64,000 nt of DNA from NCBI GenBank assembly GCA_016808115.1, contig JAEQBH010002845.1, forward strand, positions 1,116,001-1,180,000, given 5' to 3'. Position numbers and translations under genes: made by a program. The notes under the pieces are model-generated. The model made no database searches and was not told the origin of the DNA. It worked only from the letters and a program-made list of their open reading frames with translations. How positions within the stretch are numbered: the first letter of the stretch is position 1; every line of letters starts with the position of its first letter. Positions 11,144 to 21,358 of this stretch are shown here, piece after piece. Source of the DNA: Tetrastigma voinierianum. Lineage: Eukaryota; Streptophyta; Magnoliopsida; Vitales; Vitaceae.

Positions 11144-12610
11144 TAATGAACTTCATATATTGGTCGAAGGTTCATATAAGTGAGGGGTTGGGGTTCCTCC
11201 TTTGTACACTAGTTTTTCCACTTTACCCGTCTCCATCCTATTTACACCCATGTAAACATTATACGCGTTATGTTAGGGGTGTACGTACTAAATCAAAAGC
11301 ATGAGGTGCATTTAGGTTTGGAGGAGGTCCTTTATGCATACTCCTTAAAGTGACATAAGCTTGGGAGGTATTACCTCATTGTCGACGCTAAGTTATTGCA
11401 ATTAATAACTAACTTGCCTGCCACCATCAAGAACAAGCCACAAGGTAATGTGTTGTTGTTTGGTGCTTGGGGTGTGTAAAAGATCCCATGCTCCATGAGT
11501 TTTGAGTGAATACGGATCCCGATTCAGATCTGGTGCAAGGATCTGAGCCCCTATTCTACCCTTGCCTAGATGGTTCATTTAAATGGTAGGTACTTACCCT
11601 AAATCTGTTTGTTGTGTTTTGTGTGGGTAGATAGCTTGAGTATGGGAAAACTCATTGAATATCTAAGTCTAGCTCAATTCGACTCGTTGATAAAGGTACT
11701 AAGCCTCCCAAGCAATGAGAAGGACTTTAGATATGCTCTAATGCCACCAAATCTTTGGAAGGTATTTGACCATCCGGAGGAGTTTATACTCCTGAAGGTT
11801 CTAAGACTAAACATTGAGGGCTCAAGGGATGCTTAAGAAAAGGAGTGGGTTCAGAGCCGCCTTCTTACCCGAATTAAGGAAGAATCCGAGGAGATGGTGG
11901 GAGGTGACCTTAGGGTGGGTGTCGTTTGTCGGCTCCTCGAGGTACTACGGCTCGGCGAAAGGAATAGATGGGTTGGAGGTGAGATGCCATGTCGAAAATT
12001 TGTGACGAGGAGCGCCCGAGGGGTGGGTCCATTTATTCCTGGTATTTGGGGTTGGTGTAGGCTTTCCACTACACCACTTAAGGATCATCGTCCTCCCTCC
12101 TAACCTCGAGGAGAGATAAAGATCATGGAGGGTTGTGAGTTGTGCCCCCCCTCAAGGAGTGGCAACTGGCGCAAAGGGCAAAGGGCGAAGGGAAGGCGGT
12201 GGCATCATCGGGGGCTTCTTCTCTCTTGGAGAAGCCAACGTCCCCTCCTTCCCTAGAGGCACTTATGTCCGAATCCTCATTGTTTGAGGAGCCCCTCCTA
12301 AAGGACTTGGACGAGGAAGTGGTCTACGCGTTAGGAGCATTGTACTGAAATGAGGCTTTAAAGGGGGAGCAAGAGCTTTTGAAAGATGCAACCCTTTTCA
12401 AGATGGCAGCCTCGGTAAGCATTTTAATTTTTTTCTATGTTGATTATTTATACCTTTTGTTCTCTTCTTGATATAGCAATCATTACAGATGAGCATGTTT
12501 AGCGCCTATAGGCAAAGCATTGTGATATAAGGCAACACCATCTAAGCTTGTTGTCTCATTTGAGAGAGGGGGATCAAGAGATGTACAACAAGGTGTAGGT
12601 AAACTCTTAG
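11144..12610 (+). pseudogene. Degenerate gag-like or transposon gene, 5' part
   Basis: Plus-strand relic I cannot assign firmly. Broken frames read like one diverged protein: FIYWSK near 11155, KLGRYYLIVDAKLLQL near 11355-11400, NKPQGNVLLFGAWG near 11433-11470, then an open 75-codon stretch (11609-11836) with YALMPPNLWKVFDHPEEF. An open stretch at 12142-12348 is rich in Ser, Ala and Glu. At 12415 a GT (ctcg/gtaagc) is followed by a T-rich run and AG at 12476 or 12488, a plausible short plant intron. The style resembles plant transposon proteins encoded beside gypsy-type elements, but that is impression only. It adjoins the coiled-coil frame at 12611. Confidence 0.35.
12415..12488 (+). other. 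Candidate intron in the degenerate gag-like gene
   Basis: Donor ctcg/gtaagc, then an AT-rich, T-rich interior and acceptors at atatag (12476) or attacag (12488). A length of 62-74 bp is short but possible for a plant intron. Coding-like sequence lies on both sides (KDATLFKMAAS before, MSMFSAYRQS after). Splicing cannot be shown from sequence alone. Confidence 0.4.
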
Positions 12611-12841
12611 GTTCCTCAGCTGGAGGAAGCTCGGCTGAAATGGGCTGATCTAGCTAAGGAGCATGCCGTTTTGTTCGCCAAGGTGAAGAAAGTGTCGAGG
12701 CTAGAGGCTAATGTGATAGAACTACAGAAGACTATCTCCAAGCTGTGCAGCACTCACCAAATCGAAATAGAAAGACTACGCGGCATTCACTTGGCGGAGA
12801 TAGAACACAAAGACGCTTTTTGTGAATTTGAGAAGGTGTAG
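12611..12841 (+). pseudogene. Coiled-coil fragment of the gag-like gene
   Basis: Seventy-six codons open between stops at 12608 and 12839. The peptide is dominated by Glu, Lys, Leu and Ala in heptad-like spacing (EEARLKWADLAKEH, then KVSRLEANVIELQKTISKL and IEIERLRGIHLAEIEHKDAF), strongly suggesting a coiled coil. It begins with a non-start codon, so it is an internal piece of a longer protein. Codon choice looks coding: the frame holds while neighbours are broken. It follows the candidate intron and precedes another open piece at 13015. Long coiled coils are common in plant retroelement gag-like ORFs, but I do not recognise the family. Confidence 0.55.
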
Positions 12842-13014
12842 GTACTATCGTAATTGTAGGCTTCGTACAATGCCAAACTGCCTGGTGTTTATTAGGCATA
12901 GTTTGAGTAGGGCTATTGGTCTAGATATGCGGAAGTCGAGAAGATCGCTCATGGTGACCTAGAACCGTCCATGGAGGATGCTGCTAAACCCACACGTAGT
13001 TAAGAGTATATTGA

Positions 13015-13209
13015 ATCAAGCGGCATAAGAGAAGCTCGGGGCCAACAATTGGGGAAGGGGCTTTTGAACCTGCGGCGTTGGCTTGTGTTAATCCCGAGGT
13101 TATTATAGTGCAAGAAATCTCAACTGACATGACTGAGTCATCAACACATCTTTTCAATAGCTTAGTTGAAGTCGTCTCGCCATCTGCTTCTCCTGAAAAT
13201 GTAATTTAA
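13015..13209 (+). pseudogene. C-terminal fragment of the gag-like gene
   Basis: Open from 13015 to a stop at 13207-13209, 64 codons, without its own start. It reads GAFEPAALACVNPEVIIVQE and then a Ser/Thr-rich end (SPSASPENVI). It lies in order with the coiled-coil fragment upstream; the 170 bp between are broken by stops. Probably the natural carboxyl end of the same lost protein, whose function I cannot name. The 200 bp that follow, to the tandem repeat, hold no frame worth calling. Confidence 0.4.
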
Positions 13210-13410
13210 TTAGCCGTGGAGGTTTATTCTAGATGAATTTTTGATATTTTGAATGGAATTTTAGTTTTCCACTTGCTAATGGTTTGGGTTGTTATCTAAC
13301 TTGTTTATTTGTGAGGACTTATGTTGCTTGAAGCCTAAGACCATTGAGGGCGGGCCACAAAAGGCAAGAGGGCTTGTAGGGATATATGTTGCTCGAGGCC
13401 AAAGAGAGCT

Positions 13411-13976
13411 TGTATGGACTTATGCTACCTGAGGCCTAGGGCTGTCAAGGGCTTGCCGCCAAAGGCATAAAACAATTATCTCATGAAAATGGAGAAATAA
13501 CGCATGTAGGGACTCATGCTGCTCGAGGCTTAGGGTCGTCAAGGGCTAGTTGCCAAAGGCATAAAAAAATCATCTCACGAAAATGGAGAAATAACACCTG
13601 TAGGGACTTATGTTGATCGAGGCTTAGGGCAGTCGAGGGCTAGCTGCCAAAGGCATAAAACACTCATCTCATGAAAATGGAAAAGTAACGTCTGTAGGGA
13701 CTTATGCTGCCCGAGGCCAAGGGCCGTCGAGGGTTGGCCACCAAAGTCATAAAACAATCATCTCATGAAAATAGAGAAATAACACCTATAGGGACTTATG
13801 ATGCTAGAGGCATAGGGCTGTTAAGGGTTATCCGCCAAAGGAATAAAACAATAATCTCATGAAAATGGAGAAATAACGCTTGTAGGGACTTATGCTGCCC
13901 GAGGCCTAGGGCCATCGAAGGCTAGCCGTCAGAGGCATAAAACAATCATCTTATGAAAATGTAGAACTAACATAAC
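13411..13976 (+). repeat. Tandem repeat, exact 94-bp period, six units
   Basis: Units start at 13411, 13505, 13599, 13693, 13787 and 13881, each exactly 94 bp apart. Each unit opens with tgtagggacttatgctgc and contains gaggcctagggc, ccaaaggcataaaac, atctcatgaaaatgg and agaaataac. A partial, more diverged unit lies at about 13312-13410. Units differ by substitutions but almost no indels, which is odd among the indel-rich repeats elsewhere in this window. Confidence 0.9.
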
Positions 13977-14918
13977 GTTTATTCGCTCACTAGAACTAGG
14001 ATACAATCTTCTGATGATAATGGAGAATTACTGAAAATACTTCTTCAAATAAGCCTAGTTCTAGGGGTGACCCTCCATCTTTCCGCACTGGGATTGTATT
14101 ATGTACGTGCCTTTGGATCCATCATCAACAATTATGAAAGGACTCTCTAATCATTTCCGCTCCCTTCGAAAGTACATTAGCGACTTAGATCACCCTTAAC
14201 GAAAACTCGGGCTTAATGATTTTCACACAGGACGAAAGGCAATGATATTCCGCGCTTTAACATGGCTGCCTAATCTTTCTTTTCTTCTCGAGCCTGCCTA
14301 GTAAGTACAGAGAGTCGAAACCACGTTAGTGCCGCAGTGGTTTCCAAGCCCACTCGCTGGAATCAATAAAGCCGCCCATATGCAGTGGCATGGCTTCCCC
14401 GTAAGCTGTTTCGAATTGTAGATATGCCCGCAGTGCGATATGAGCCTCGCTCTACCCACTTTCCTTTGCCGATGTGATTCGCGGCTACGTAGTGGGTGCG
14501 ACCTACTCCTACCGCCGTAGTAAAACTACCGCAAAGATAGTGGCTCTAGGATCAACATCGATGGGTTTTCGCCTTACAAATGATTCAGATAATGATTCAA
14601 AATGGTGAGGCTTTTGTTTGGATTTCTCGGATTTATACAAAAACAAAGGGATGTCATTCCCATGTTAACTCGAAGGTAATTCAAAATAAAATGTGTAAAA
14701 AAGCAAGACTCCCTGGGTTTCGGGGCCACTAGTTTGGTATGATATGGCCGCAAAGGTGTCCCTCGAGTTATTTCCGCATTAAAATGACCTATAGTCATTT
14801 CCAAAACCCATCTTTGTTTAACTTTAAAAACTGAACCATAGTACCATTCCTCTTGAAACATAAACATCGAGCATTAGCTGTTCCCGCAGCTGAAATCTAG
14901 CATTTAACCTATCCCCGA
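13977..14918. other. Unassigned spacer between the repeat and the LTR
   Basis: The segment has a mildly GC-rich part (14240-14560) and an AT-rich part. A 97-codon minus frame (14574-14867) has no motif I recognise. It probably continues the unknown element on the left or is flank of the Tat-type LTR. Nothing else is supported. Confidence 0.3.
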
Positions 14919-15305
14919 TGGCTCATAAATGATAACTAGACGGATGTCGTTGTATCTAACATTAAGAATACACCGAACCCTAAAAAGCTTGCCAAGTATT
15001 GACCGGAAGAAAGTAGATCAAATGAAGTGAACCTGGCTTTGAAAGTTTGAACATAAATACCCAAGAATCGTCCGTGAAAATGTGAGGAGCACCCGCAAAC
15101 CTCATCAACCAACCTAGCAACCCTCCTCTTCAAGGTTTAGAGGCCTAGCCAAACATTCTTGAGTCACATCCCCAGTGGGGTGTGTCTGCTGCCTAGAAAA
15201 TAAGAGAAAGAGGAGAGAGAAGAGAGCAAATGAGGGCCGAAAACAGGGGCCCGTAATGGAAATGCCTTCAATGAATAGTTAGGTTACAAATTGTTCATAA
15301 GATGG

Positions 15306-15313
15306 ATTATATA
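15306..15313 (-). promoter_or_regulatory. TATA box of LTR I
   Basis: On the minus strand GGCTATATAATCC is a good plant TATA box. It lies about 110 bp downstream of the palindromic word cluster (15420-15545) and upstream of a CT-rich stretch typical of a transcription start and leader. Confidence 0.6.
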
Positions 15314-15419
15314 GCCTTACAAAAAGGTGAAAATACCAATCTATCCTAAATAAGATAATTCATGTTGAGGGTAGAGATGGAAAAACAAAAATGAGGTCGT
15401 TTGTACATAAAAACAAGAA

Positions 15420-15545
15420 GGTAACATTTCGCTATTGTGTGAAAATTTCGGCTATGTAGCGAAATTCTCGCTAGTGATAGCAAAAATTCGCTATGTAGGC
15501 GAAAATTAGATTACATAGCAAATTTCGCTATTCTCATAAATTTCC
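15420..15545. repeat. Cluster of TTTCGCTA / TAGCGAAA words
   Basis: At least six copies or near copies of ttcgcta, tagcgaaa and gcgaaatt in both orientations within 125 bp. They can pair as short hairpins, for example atttcgcta and tagcgaaat. The right copy of this LTR has the tighter form cgaaaatttcgctattctagcgaaatttc at 20197-20226, given here only as a position description. Confidence 0.75.
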
Positions 15546-15880
15546 CCCACTCTTCTCCCGCTTGCATCCCGTGACATTCTAGCCTGCACCCAACTTTTTT
15601 CATCTTCAATTTCTTCATTCTCGGTTTGATGTAATCGAATATAAATCACATGAACTCGGTGTAAATCATCTCAACTTCGATATACTTAGCTTGATATGGT
15701 AGGATAGGTTTATGAAACCTGCAAAAACTACCACAAACAAATTTCCTCAAATACAACTATTAGCACTAAAGTGGACCTACATGTGTCAATTGGTTTAATT
15801 AATATGATTAGTGCAATAAAAAGTACTTAGAACCTATCTTAAATATGGTTCAAAATAGCACCCTTTCAGGGTACCAATCA

Positions 15881-16213
15881 CACTCCCTGAACTACACATT
15901 GCCAGTCCCGTAGCAACGCCGTAAATAATCAACACAAGAGAACAAAACATGAGGTCAAAAGGTTTGTAAAAGTAATGCGTATAGGCCTGCGATGAGAATC
16001 ACGAAACCTAAGCTAAACCATCTCGAATCTAATGAAACGACACCCGCGCCGATCGACCAACAAGCTCCCTCCCCGAAGGCATGAACTGTGCCTTCTACAA
16101 AAAGCTACCGGCCTGTTTGATCAGTCTCAATCATAAACTACGCAACCTGCACGCCTCTCCCTCCCAACCGAGCTAATGCCATAACCTTGTGTGTTAACAA
16201 CCTAAATAGATCA
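15881..16213 (-). other. Spacer with a tRNA-Asp-like primer-site resemblance
   Basis: Non-coding. On the minus strand 15905-15928 reads GGCGTTGCTACGGGACTGGC, reminiscent of the TGGCGCCGTTGCCGGGGA primer-binding site used by Tat and Athila elements, but with changes. Its place beside an LTR start rather than an LTR end makes its meaning doubtful. The rest is unassigned internal sequence of the Tat-type element. Confidence 0.3.
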
Positions 16214-17960
16214 TGTGACGCCCCAAAACCCGGGGTGTCCATTGACTAATTCACAACCTCGCGAAATCTGGGCATCCTCACGCCATGAGACCTATTACAT
16301 GTGTGTAAAATGAACTCAATGGGGCCCGTATATCCATACAACTCCAACTATATATTTTATACAAAAGAATTTGTTTACAATCAGATTTAATTTCATAATT
16401 TATACAAAACTGGTCTCTTGCCCATAATTTTACAAAAATACAAGATATACTAACTTGGCCATTTCTTCGCCTAAGGCCTTGGATGCGTCCTATCCCCAAG
16501 TGTGCTGCCTTCGTACCGAAATAGTATTTCCTCGACAGGAGCAACAGTAGCGGGAATTTCCCTACTTGGGTTACTCCCCACCTAAGTGCGATGCAATGGC
16601 ACACCAATCATATAACACATGCTAATATATCACTCATGCATATATTAACAAAATTAATTCCATAAATCATGTTATTCAATTTACAACAATAACATAAGTT
16701 TAGCTCACATGGGCTAAGGCAATAATCCGACATCCATCTTGAATCGCCTCACAGTAATCAAGCACCAGTATGTTATTCTATGGCAATAACACAACATCAC
16801 ACAAATCACGCAAATGTCAGGATCATTCAAACCACTCCAGGTTTTATTCACCGGTCCAAATCTTTGAACCGAAATCACGCCATCCGTGCCTCAACAAATC
16901 CTCATCCATTGCACGCCCTTAAACAAAAGTAAAAAGCAGAGAAAGCACTCTACCTCACTGAGTTTGCCTTCGAACCCCAACTGTGTCCACACGCTGTCTC
17001 TCCGCTGCAGGAGCAAATTGCTTCTCGCTCACGAGTCCGACGGTCCGATTGTCGGGAATCCTAGAGAGAAGGTAGAGCTTCTCTCTCTAAAATCCCTCTC
17101 TTTTCTCTCCCTCTCTTTTCTCTCCCTTTCTCGTTTTGTCTTTCTCTGTCTCTCTCTTCCTTTCCCTCCCAAACTAAATTAGTCAAGATTAGGACAAGAG
17201 AAAAGTCCTCTCAATGCCACATGTCATTCACCTATTTGCTCATGAGATTACACCCTTATCCTTATCCATCTACCTTAAGATTTTCACCCAATGGCATGAT
17301 GCCATGTGTCTCAAGTGAGCCCCATTTGACTTCAAGTTTGACTGCATCTGCACTGGACATGTGGCGCCTCTTGGCCACCCAACCATGCCGCGTTCTCGCA
17401 TCTCTTGCAAGGTCTCTAAAACGCAAATTCGATCGCTCGCACTACCAATTCGACGCAGGGCTAGGATTTTGCTAGACGATTCCAACGGTGAAGTCCGTTT
17501 CGTCATCCGAGATCTAGAAATTTTTGGATTTTGACCTAAATTACCATTTCATCATTCCTAAGGAAATCGGATTCTCTCCTGGTCTCACGATCGTGGACTG
17601 CCCCTTATTACACACAATTCTTTTGGCGCTGTGGTGCAATGCTGAGGGTCTCGACTTCACCAAACCGTGTAACGGATTAACCGACGACCCCAAATCAAAG
17701 CAGAAGGCTTAGGGTGACAGCCATGAGGATCTTCGACCACAAACTCTATATGGTTTCACCCCTGACTAATGATTTCTTGAGCCCAAAGACCTACAACTCT
17801 AAACTCCACCCATCCAATTCGTGTAGCGAATAATTAAGCTCCGGGCCGACCCCAACCAAAGAAGGTTTAGGCACCGGCTTTAAAGGTTTTCACCATACCC
17901 TGGACCGTGTTCTAGTTTCAAGGCAAAGCAATGCGATCTCTATCTCTTTCTTTCTTTCAC
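16214..17960 (+). mobile_element. Chromovirus-like LTR fragment
   Basis: Starts TGTGACGCCCCAAAACCCGG at 16214, a common opening of plant chromovirus LTRs. It contains an AT-rich part, a long CT tract (17090-17165) and catccgagatctagaaattttt near 17500, similar to catcagagatctagaaattttt in LTR E (45432). No end with GGGGTGTTACA is visible and no internal region is attached, so it is a solo or truncated LTR inside the Tat-type element. The right boundary is a guess. ORFs within it (16278-16607 minus, 16886-17182 plus) show no protein motif. Confidence 0.45.
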
Positions 17961-18372
17961 TTTATTTTTCTCTTTTATTTCGAAGACACATCGGGCTCTT
18001 ATAATGGGTCCATAACTCATTCATGGAGGATCAACATTAGGTAAGGGCTTGCATCAAGAGGGGGCTTTGGTGCCGACATTCTTAGCCTCATCAGGACTCC
18101 AACGCGCTCGGTGTGTGATTAGTTGTAAAGAGACAGCAACACAACAAGAAGGTGACTAGTCATCCACTTAACTCCTATGATGTGACCCCTTCTAACGTTG
18201 ACACCATTAGGAAAGGCTTAAGCTCATCAAATTGCAAGGCTAAACATTATGCACATACAAAAGTTAATTAAAATAATAAAAAAAATGTGGGCAAAAAATA
18301 GAAAATGCAAATATTGCTATAAAGCTTTTAATATAACCAAAAGGGCTAGTACAAGCTTATCATAGCTGAACA
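17961..18372. other. Unassigned spacer
   Basis: AT-rich sequence with T-rich and A-rich runs, between the LTR fragment and the ORF1 pseudogene. No frame or repeat seen. Probably 3' flank of ORF1 in the Tat-type element. Confidence 0.3.
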
Positions 18373-20196
18373 CTATACATAGCTGAACAGAATAAACAAC
18401 TGCCTACTATTGGCTAATACATACAAACAAAACAGTCCCATACAAGACAAGTAGGAAGTTGATAAAACTAAAACAACACAAGTATGAACAAAACCAAACA
18501 TAAGAGTTATAAATTGCACTTCGACGCCTACCTCCCCAACCAAAGTATCACCTGTCCTCACCCGGCATGGAGTAGGAAAGCCAGAGAAGGAAGTGTGACC
18601 ACCCCCACCTCGTGGTGGTGTAGGCGTGTGTGGATTCGCCATCACGACACGCGAGTATATCCACCGAGGCTGCTGTTTAAACAACGGATCGGGCCATGAG
18701 AGCATCGTGATGCAGTTCTGGCCATCAGAATCGCGGGAGACTTCGTGGCTTTGTATCTCAGAGATGAATAGCCCCATTCTGGGTGACGAGTGGACTCCCT
18801 ACCGAAAGCCATTCGCTTCAACCATCGCCGCCTGGAAGCCGCCAGCATGAGTAGTAGTAAAAGCGACAAAGATCCAAAATAGCCGGAGCAATCCTCGTAA
18901 GCGATAAAGACGTGCTCAAATGGTTTACGTGGAGGACGCCCGTAACTCGTGGAGGAGTCAGCGGGGGTAGGAGGTGGAATTGAAGGATGATCTGAACTCT
19001 GACATGTGTCAAGCCACCCCTAGGCGGTGTCTCAAGATAATCATCCACGACCTCCCAGAGTGTAGAAGAAAGAGAGCGGGTAAATTGATGAGTCCGCGGC
19101 GGGATAAAATCACAGGACAACTCTGTCGACGCTCTATACGTGGCTCCTCCGGGAACCCAGATGCTCTAAGACGTGGCATAGCAACCTCGCATCAATAAGG
19201 AATAGCCTTCGCCCGAGCCAGTCCTTACGACCTTCTCCCTCAAGTGTAGAAATGTCAAGTTATGACAAGCTCAAACCCTCGGATATCCGGCACAGAGCCT
19301 CAAGAATAGCTCCTCTGCGTTGTAAATAATGCTGAAGTGGGAATAGATTGGACCAAAGTACGTGGTCCGTGAGGAGCATCTGCGGAGGAAGCTGCCGGCG
19401 AAAAAGTATAGATCCGGGTGCGGTGTTCCGAGGAGAGGCGAACCATCTCTCTGAAAGGTGTTGGGGCCAGCTGTAGATGTGTGGAGTTTGCGGAGCTACT
19501 AGCGGGCTAGCGATGGTGATATCAGAGGCCGCGGAATCCGGGACTGACCATCGATATCACCCAGGCAGGATCTGCATCGTCAGACAATCCTCGGGATGTC
19601 ACAGTATGATAAAACTCAAGAACCACCCGGGGATAGAAAAACTGCCTTGGAGACATAAACGGCAGCAGTGAATACCTCTGGACCAACCGCATCGAATCTC
19701 TGAACCACGGGTTCGCTGCCAATGCTGGTATATCATAATGGGACTCTCCGTGAAAGTCCTTGGCACGACAATTCACTTTCCCGGGTATCGGATCACAGCT
19801 AAACATCAGACGCCTAATCCTCGAAGCTGGGGATAACTGAGGCGATGAACTTTGAGTAGCTGGAGGAGGCGAAGGCTCGGGCCTAGTATGCTAAGACTCC
19901 CTTGGGCCAGATGTCCGGGCCCGCTTGGAAGGCGGGGCCCTCCGGAAGATGCGTGGATGGGAGAGGGAAACGAGTCCATGGTGTGATATCGCTGGTGGGG
20001 CTCGGCGCCTTGAGACTCCTCTGGAATCTTGGCCCGGCTTGGACTTTGCATCATAGCTGCATCAGGAGTCAATGCAGGAGGTGCCTCGGTATCCTGAGCC
20101 GGAGAGTGGCCAGCGGCAGCCCTGGATGTGCCAGCGCCATCTCTGGCAGGGGTACTGGTCTGACCCCTGGGCCTGGATCGATGCCCTCCACGGGTG
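18373..20196 (-). pseudogene. Tat-type element ORF1 (extra gag-proximal ORF)
   Basis: GC-rich minus-strand relic in several frames. The amino end, near 20190, reads RTRGGHRSRPRGQTSTP, then a Ser/Pro/Ala-rich part with PPSKRARTSG (about 19930). A conserved core follows at 19522-19806: KVNCRAKDFHGESHYDI, LVQRYSLLPFMSPRQFFYPR and VVLEFYHTVTSRG. Further down are SNLFPLQHY and QRRGAILEALCRISEG (about 19350), and LLCHVLEHLG (about 19220). These match, from memory, proteins common in grapevine and other dicots that sit upstream of gag-pol in Tat-lineage Ty3/gypsy elements; their function is unknown. There are at least four frame changes. It lies directly behind the LTR I segment at 20197. It might instead be classed as a free plant transposon protein; the LTR and Tat integrase context favours Tat. 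Confidence 0.6.
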
Positions 20197-20551
20197 CGAA
20201 AATTTCGCTATTCTAGCGAAATTTCCCCAGCTTCTCCTGCTTGCATCCTGCATATTCCAGCCTGCACCCAACTTGTTTCATCTTCAATTTCTTCATTCCC
20301 GACTTGATGTAATCGAATATAAGTCACACGAACTCGGTGTAAATCAGTTCAACTTCGATATGCTTAGCTTGATATGGTAGGATATGTTTATGAAACCTGC
20401 AAAAACTACCACAAACAGCCTCGAAATACAATCATTAGTACTAAAGGGACCTACACGTGTCAATTGGCTTAATTAATATGATTAGTGCACAAAAAGTACT
20501 TAGAACCTATCTTAAATAAGGTTCAAAATAGCACTTTTTGGGTACTAATCA
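20197..20551 (-). mobile_element. Tat-type LTR (family I, right copy), truncated
   Basis: Minus-strand start TGATTAGTACCCAAAAAGTGC at 20551. It matches 15534-15880 closely over about 340 bp (shared ccaattgacac, ctaccatatcaagctaagc, gggtgcaggctgga). It breaks off inside the palindromic word cluster at 20197 and goes straight into ORF1, so the rest of the LTR and the primer site are missing. On the other side it interrupts a Tat integrase. Confidence 0.7.
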
Positions 20552-20552
20552 C

Positions 20553-21345
20553 GATGTCAACCTTTTTTTCAAATAGCCGAGTAATGTTTTGTTTGTCGCC
20601 GACAGCGTTGGACTAAGAGATACCGGGTGTGGAGTAAAGCGTTTTTATTCCATCACTGGTCTGAGTGCAGAGAAACGACTTGCTAATGAACTGTGGGTCA
20701 TTGTCCTAAATGATAGAATGAGGGACCCTGAACAGACATATAATGTTTCTCTGCACAAACTGCGTTAGATGGCTTGCCTTAATCTGCGCATAGGCCTTGG
20801 CTTCCACCCATTTTGTAAAGTAATCGATGGCCACCAAGATGAATTTCCTTCAACCAATAACTTGAGGTAACGGACCCATAATATCAATACCCCACTTGTA
20901 TAAAGGCCATGGACTTGACGAGGAGTAGAGCGTCGTGGTCGGGGCATGAATAATATTGCCAAATTTCTGGTAGGTGTCATACTTTTTAATGAACAACTCG
21001 GACTCTTGATTCATTGTAGGCCAGTAGAAACCTTGTGTCATAATCCTGTGGTGTACTGCAAATTCCTCCATGGACTTATTCAACGATACGTTTTGCCTCA
21101 TCAGGCGGCACGCACCTCTAGTATGGTTCAAAAAATGATCTCCTATACAAAATACCGTTTATCAAGGTGTACCTGTCTGCTCGAACTTTTACGTTTGTCA
21201 CCTCACTTATGTCTCCGGGCAAGGTCCTGTTTCTTAAATAGCTCGAAATATGGGATATAAAGGAGCAATCTTCTTGAATCTCGACTTTGAGGATTGCAGC
21301 ATTAGAAATTGATGGATGGGCTATAATGTTTAAATCCATGTGGTA
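20553..21345 (-). pseudogene. Tat-type integrase relic
   Basis: Minus-strand integrase piece. Blocks in order: RNRTLPGDISE and VRADRYTLINGILYRRSF (21118-21339), an HHCC-like region with GFYWPTM and CDxCQKFG-like residues (here YDTYQKFG, one cysteine changed), then SSPWPLYKWGIDIMGPLPQ (about 20870). Further on, in other frames, are WVEAKA-like and SNGTQF-like residues. WGIDIMGPLP and the PWP preceding it are typical of the Tat lineage, whereas the chromoviral copies here have WKWxxISMDF. It ends at 20552 where the LTR I segment begins, about where the catalytic core should finish. The right end is cut by LTR B at 21359. Dead. Confidence 0.75.
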
Positions 21346-21358
21346 AGGGTACAGTGCG

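Larger units (their letters stand above)
14919..15880 (-). mobile_element. Tat-type LTR (family I, left copy)
   Basis: Minus-strand start TGATTGGTACCCTGAAAGGG at 15880; the first 340 bp match 20205-20551. Further along the minus strand come several TTTCGCTA/TAGCGAAA words (15420-15545), a TATA box (TATATAAT, 15306-15313) and a pyrimidine-rich stretch. The left end near 14919 is chosen because it gives a TG...CA LTR of about 960 bp; no clear target duplication supports it. An LTR identity fits the repeat pair, the promoter and the neighbouring Tat-type genes. Confidence 0.6.

Noticed and set aside
16278..16607. 109-codon minus-strand ORF
   Set aside because: Within an LTR fragment; no domain, no conserved words.
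18373..18777. 134-codon minus-strand ORF as an independent gene
   Set aside because: It is the out-of-frame continuation of the ORF1 relic; its start and end are not gene-like.
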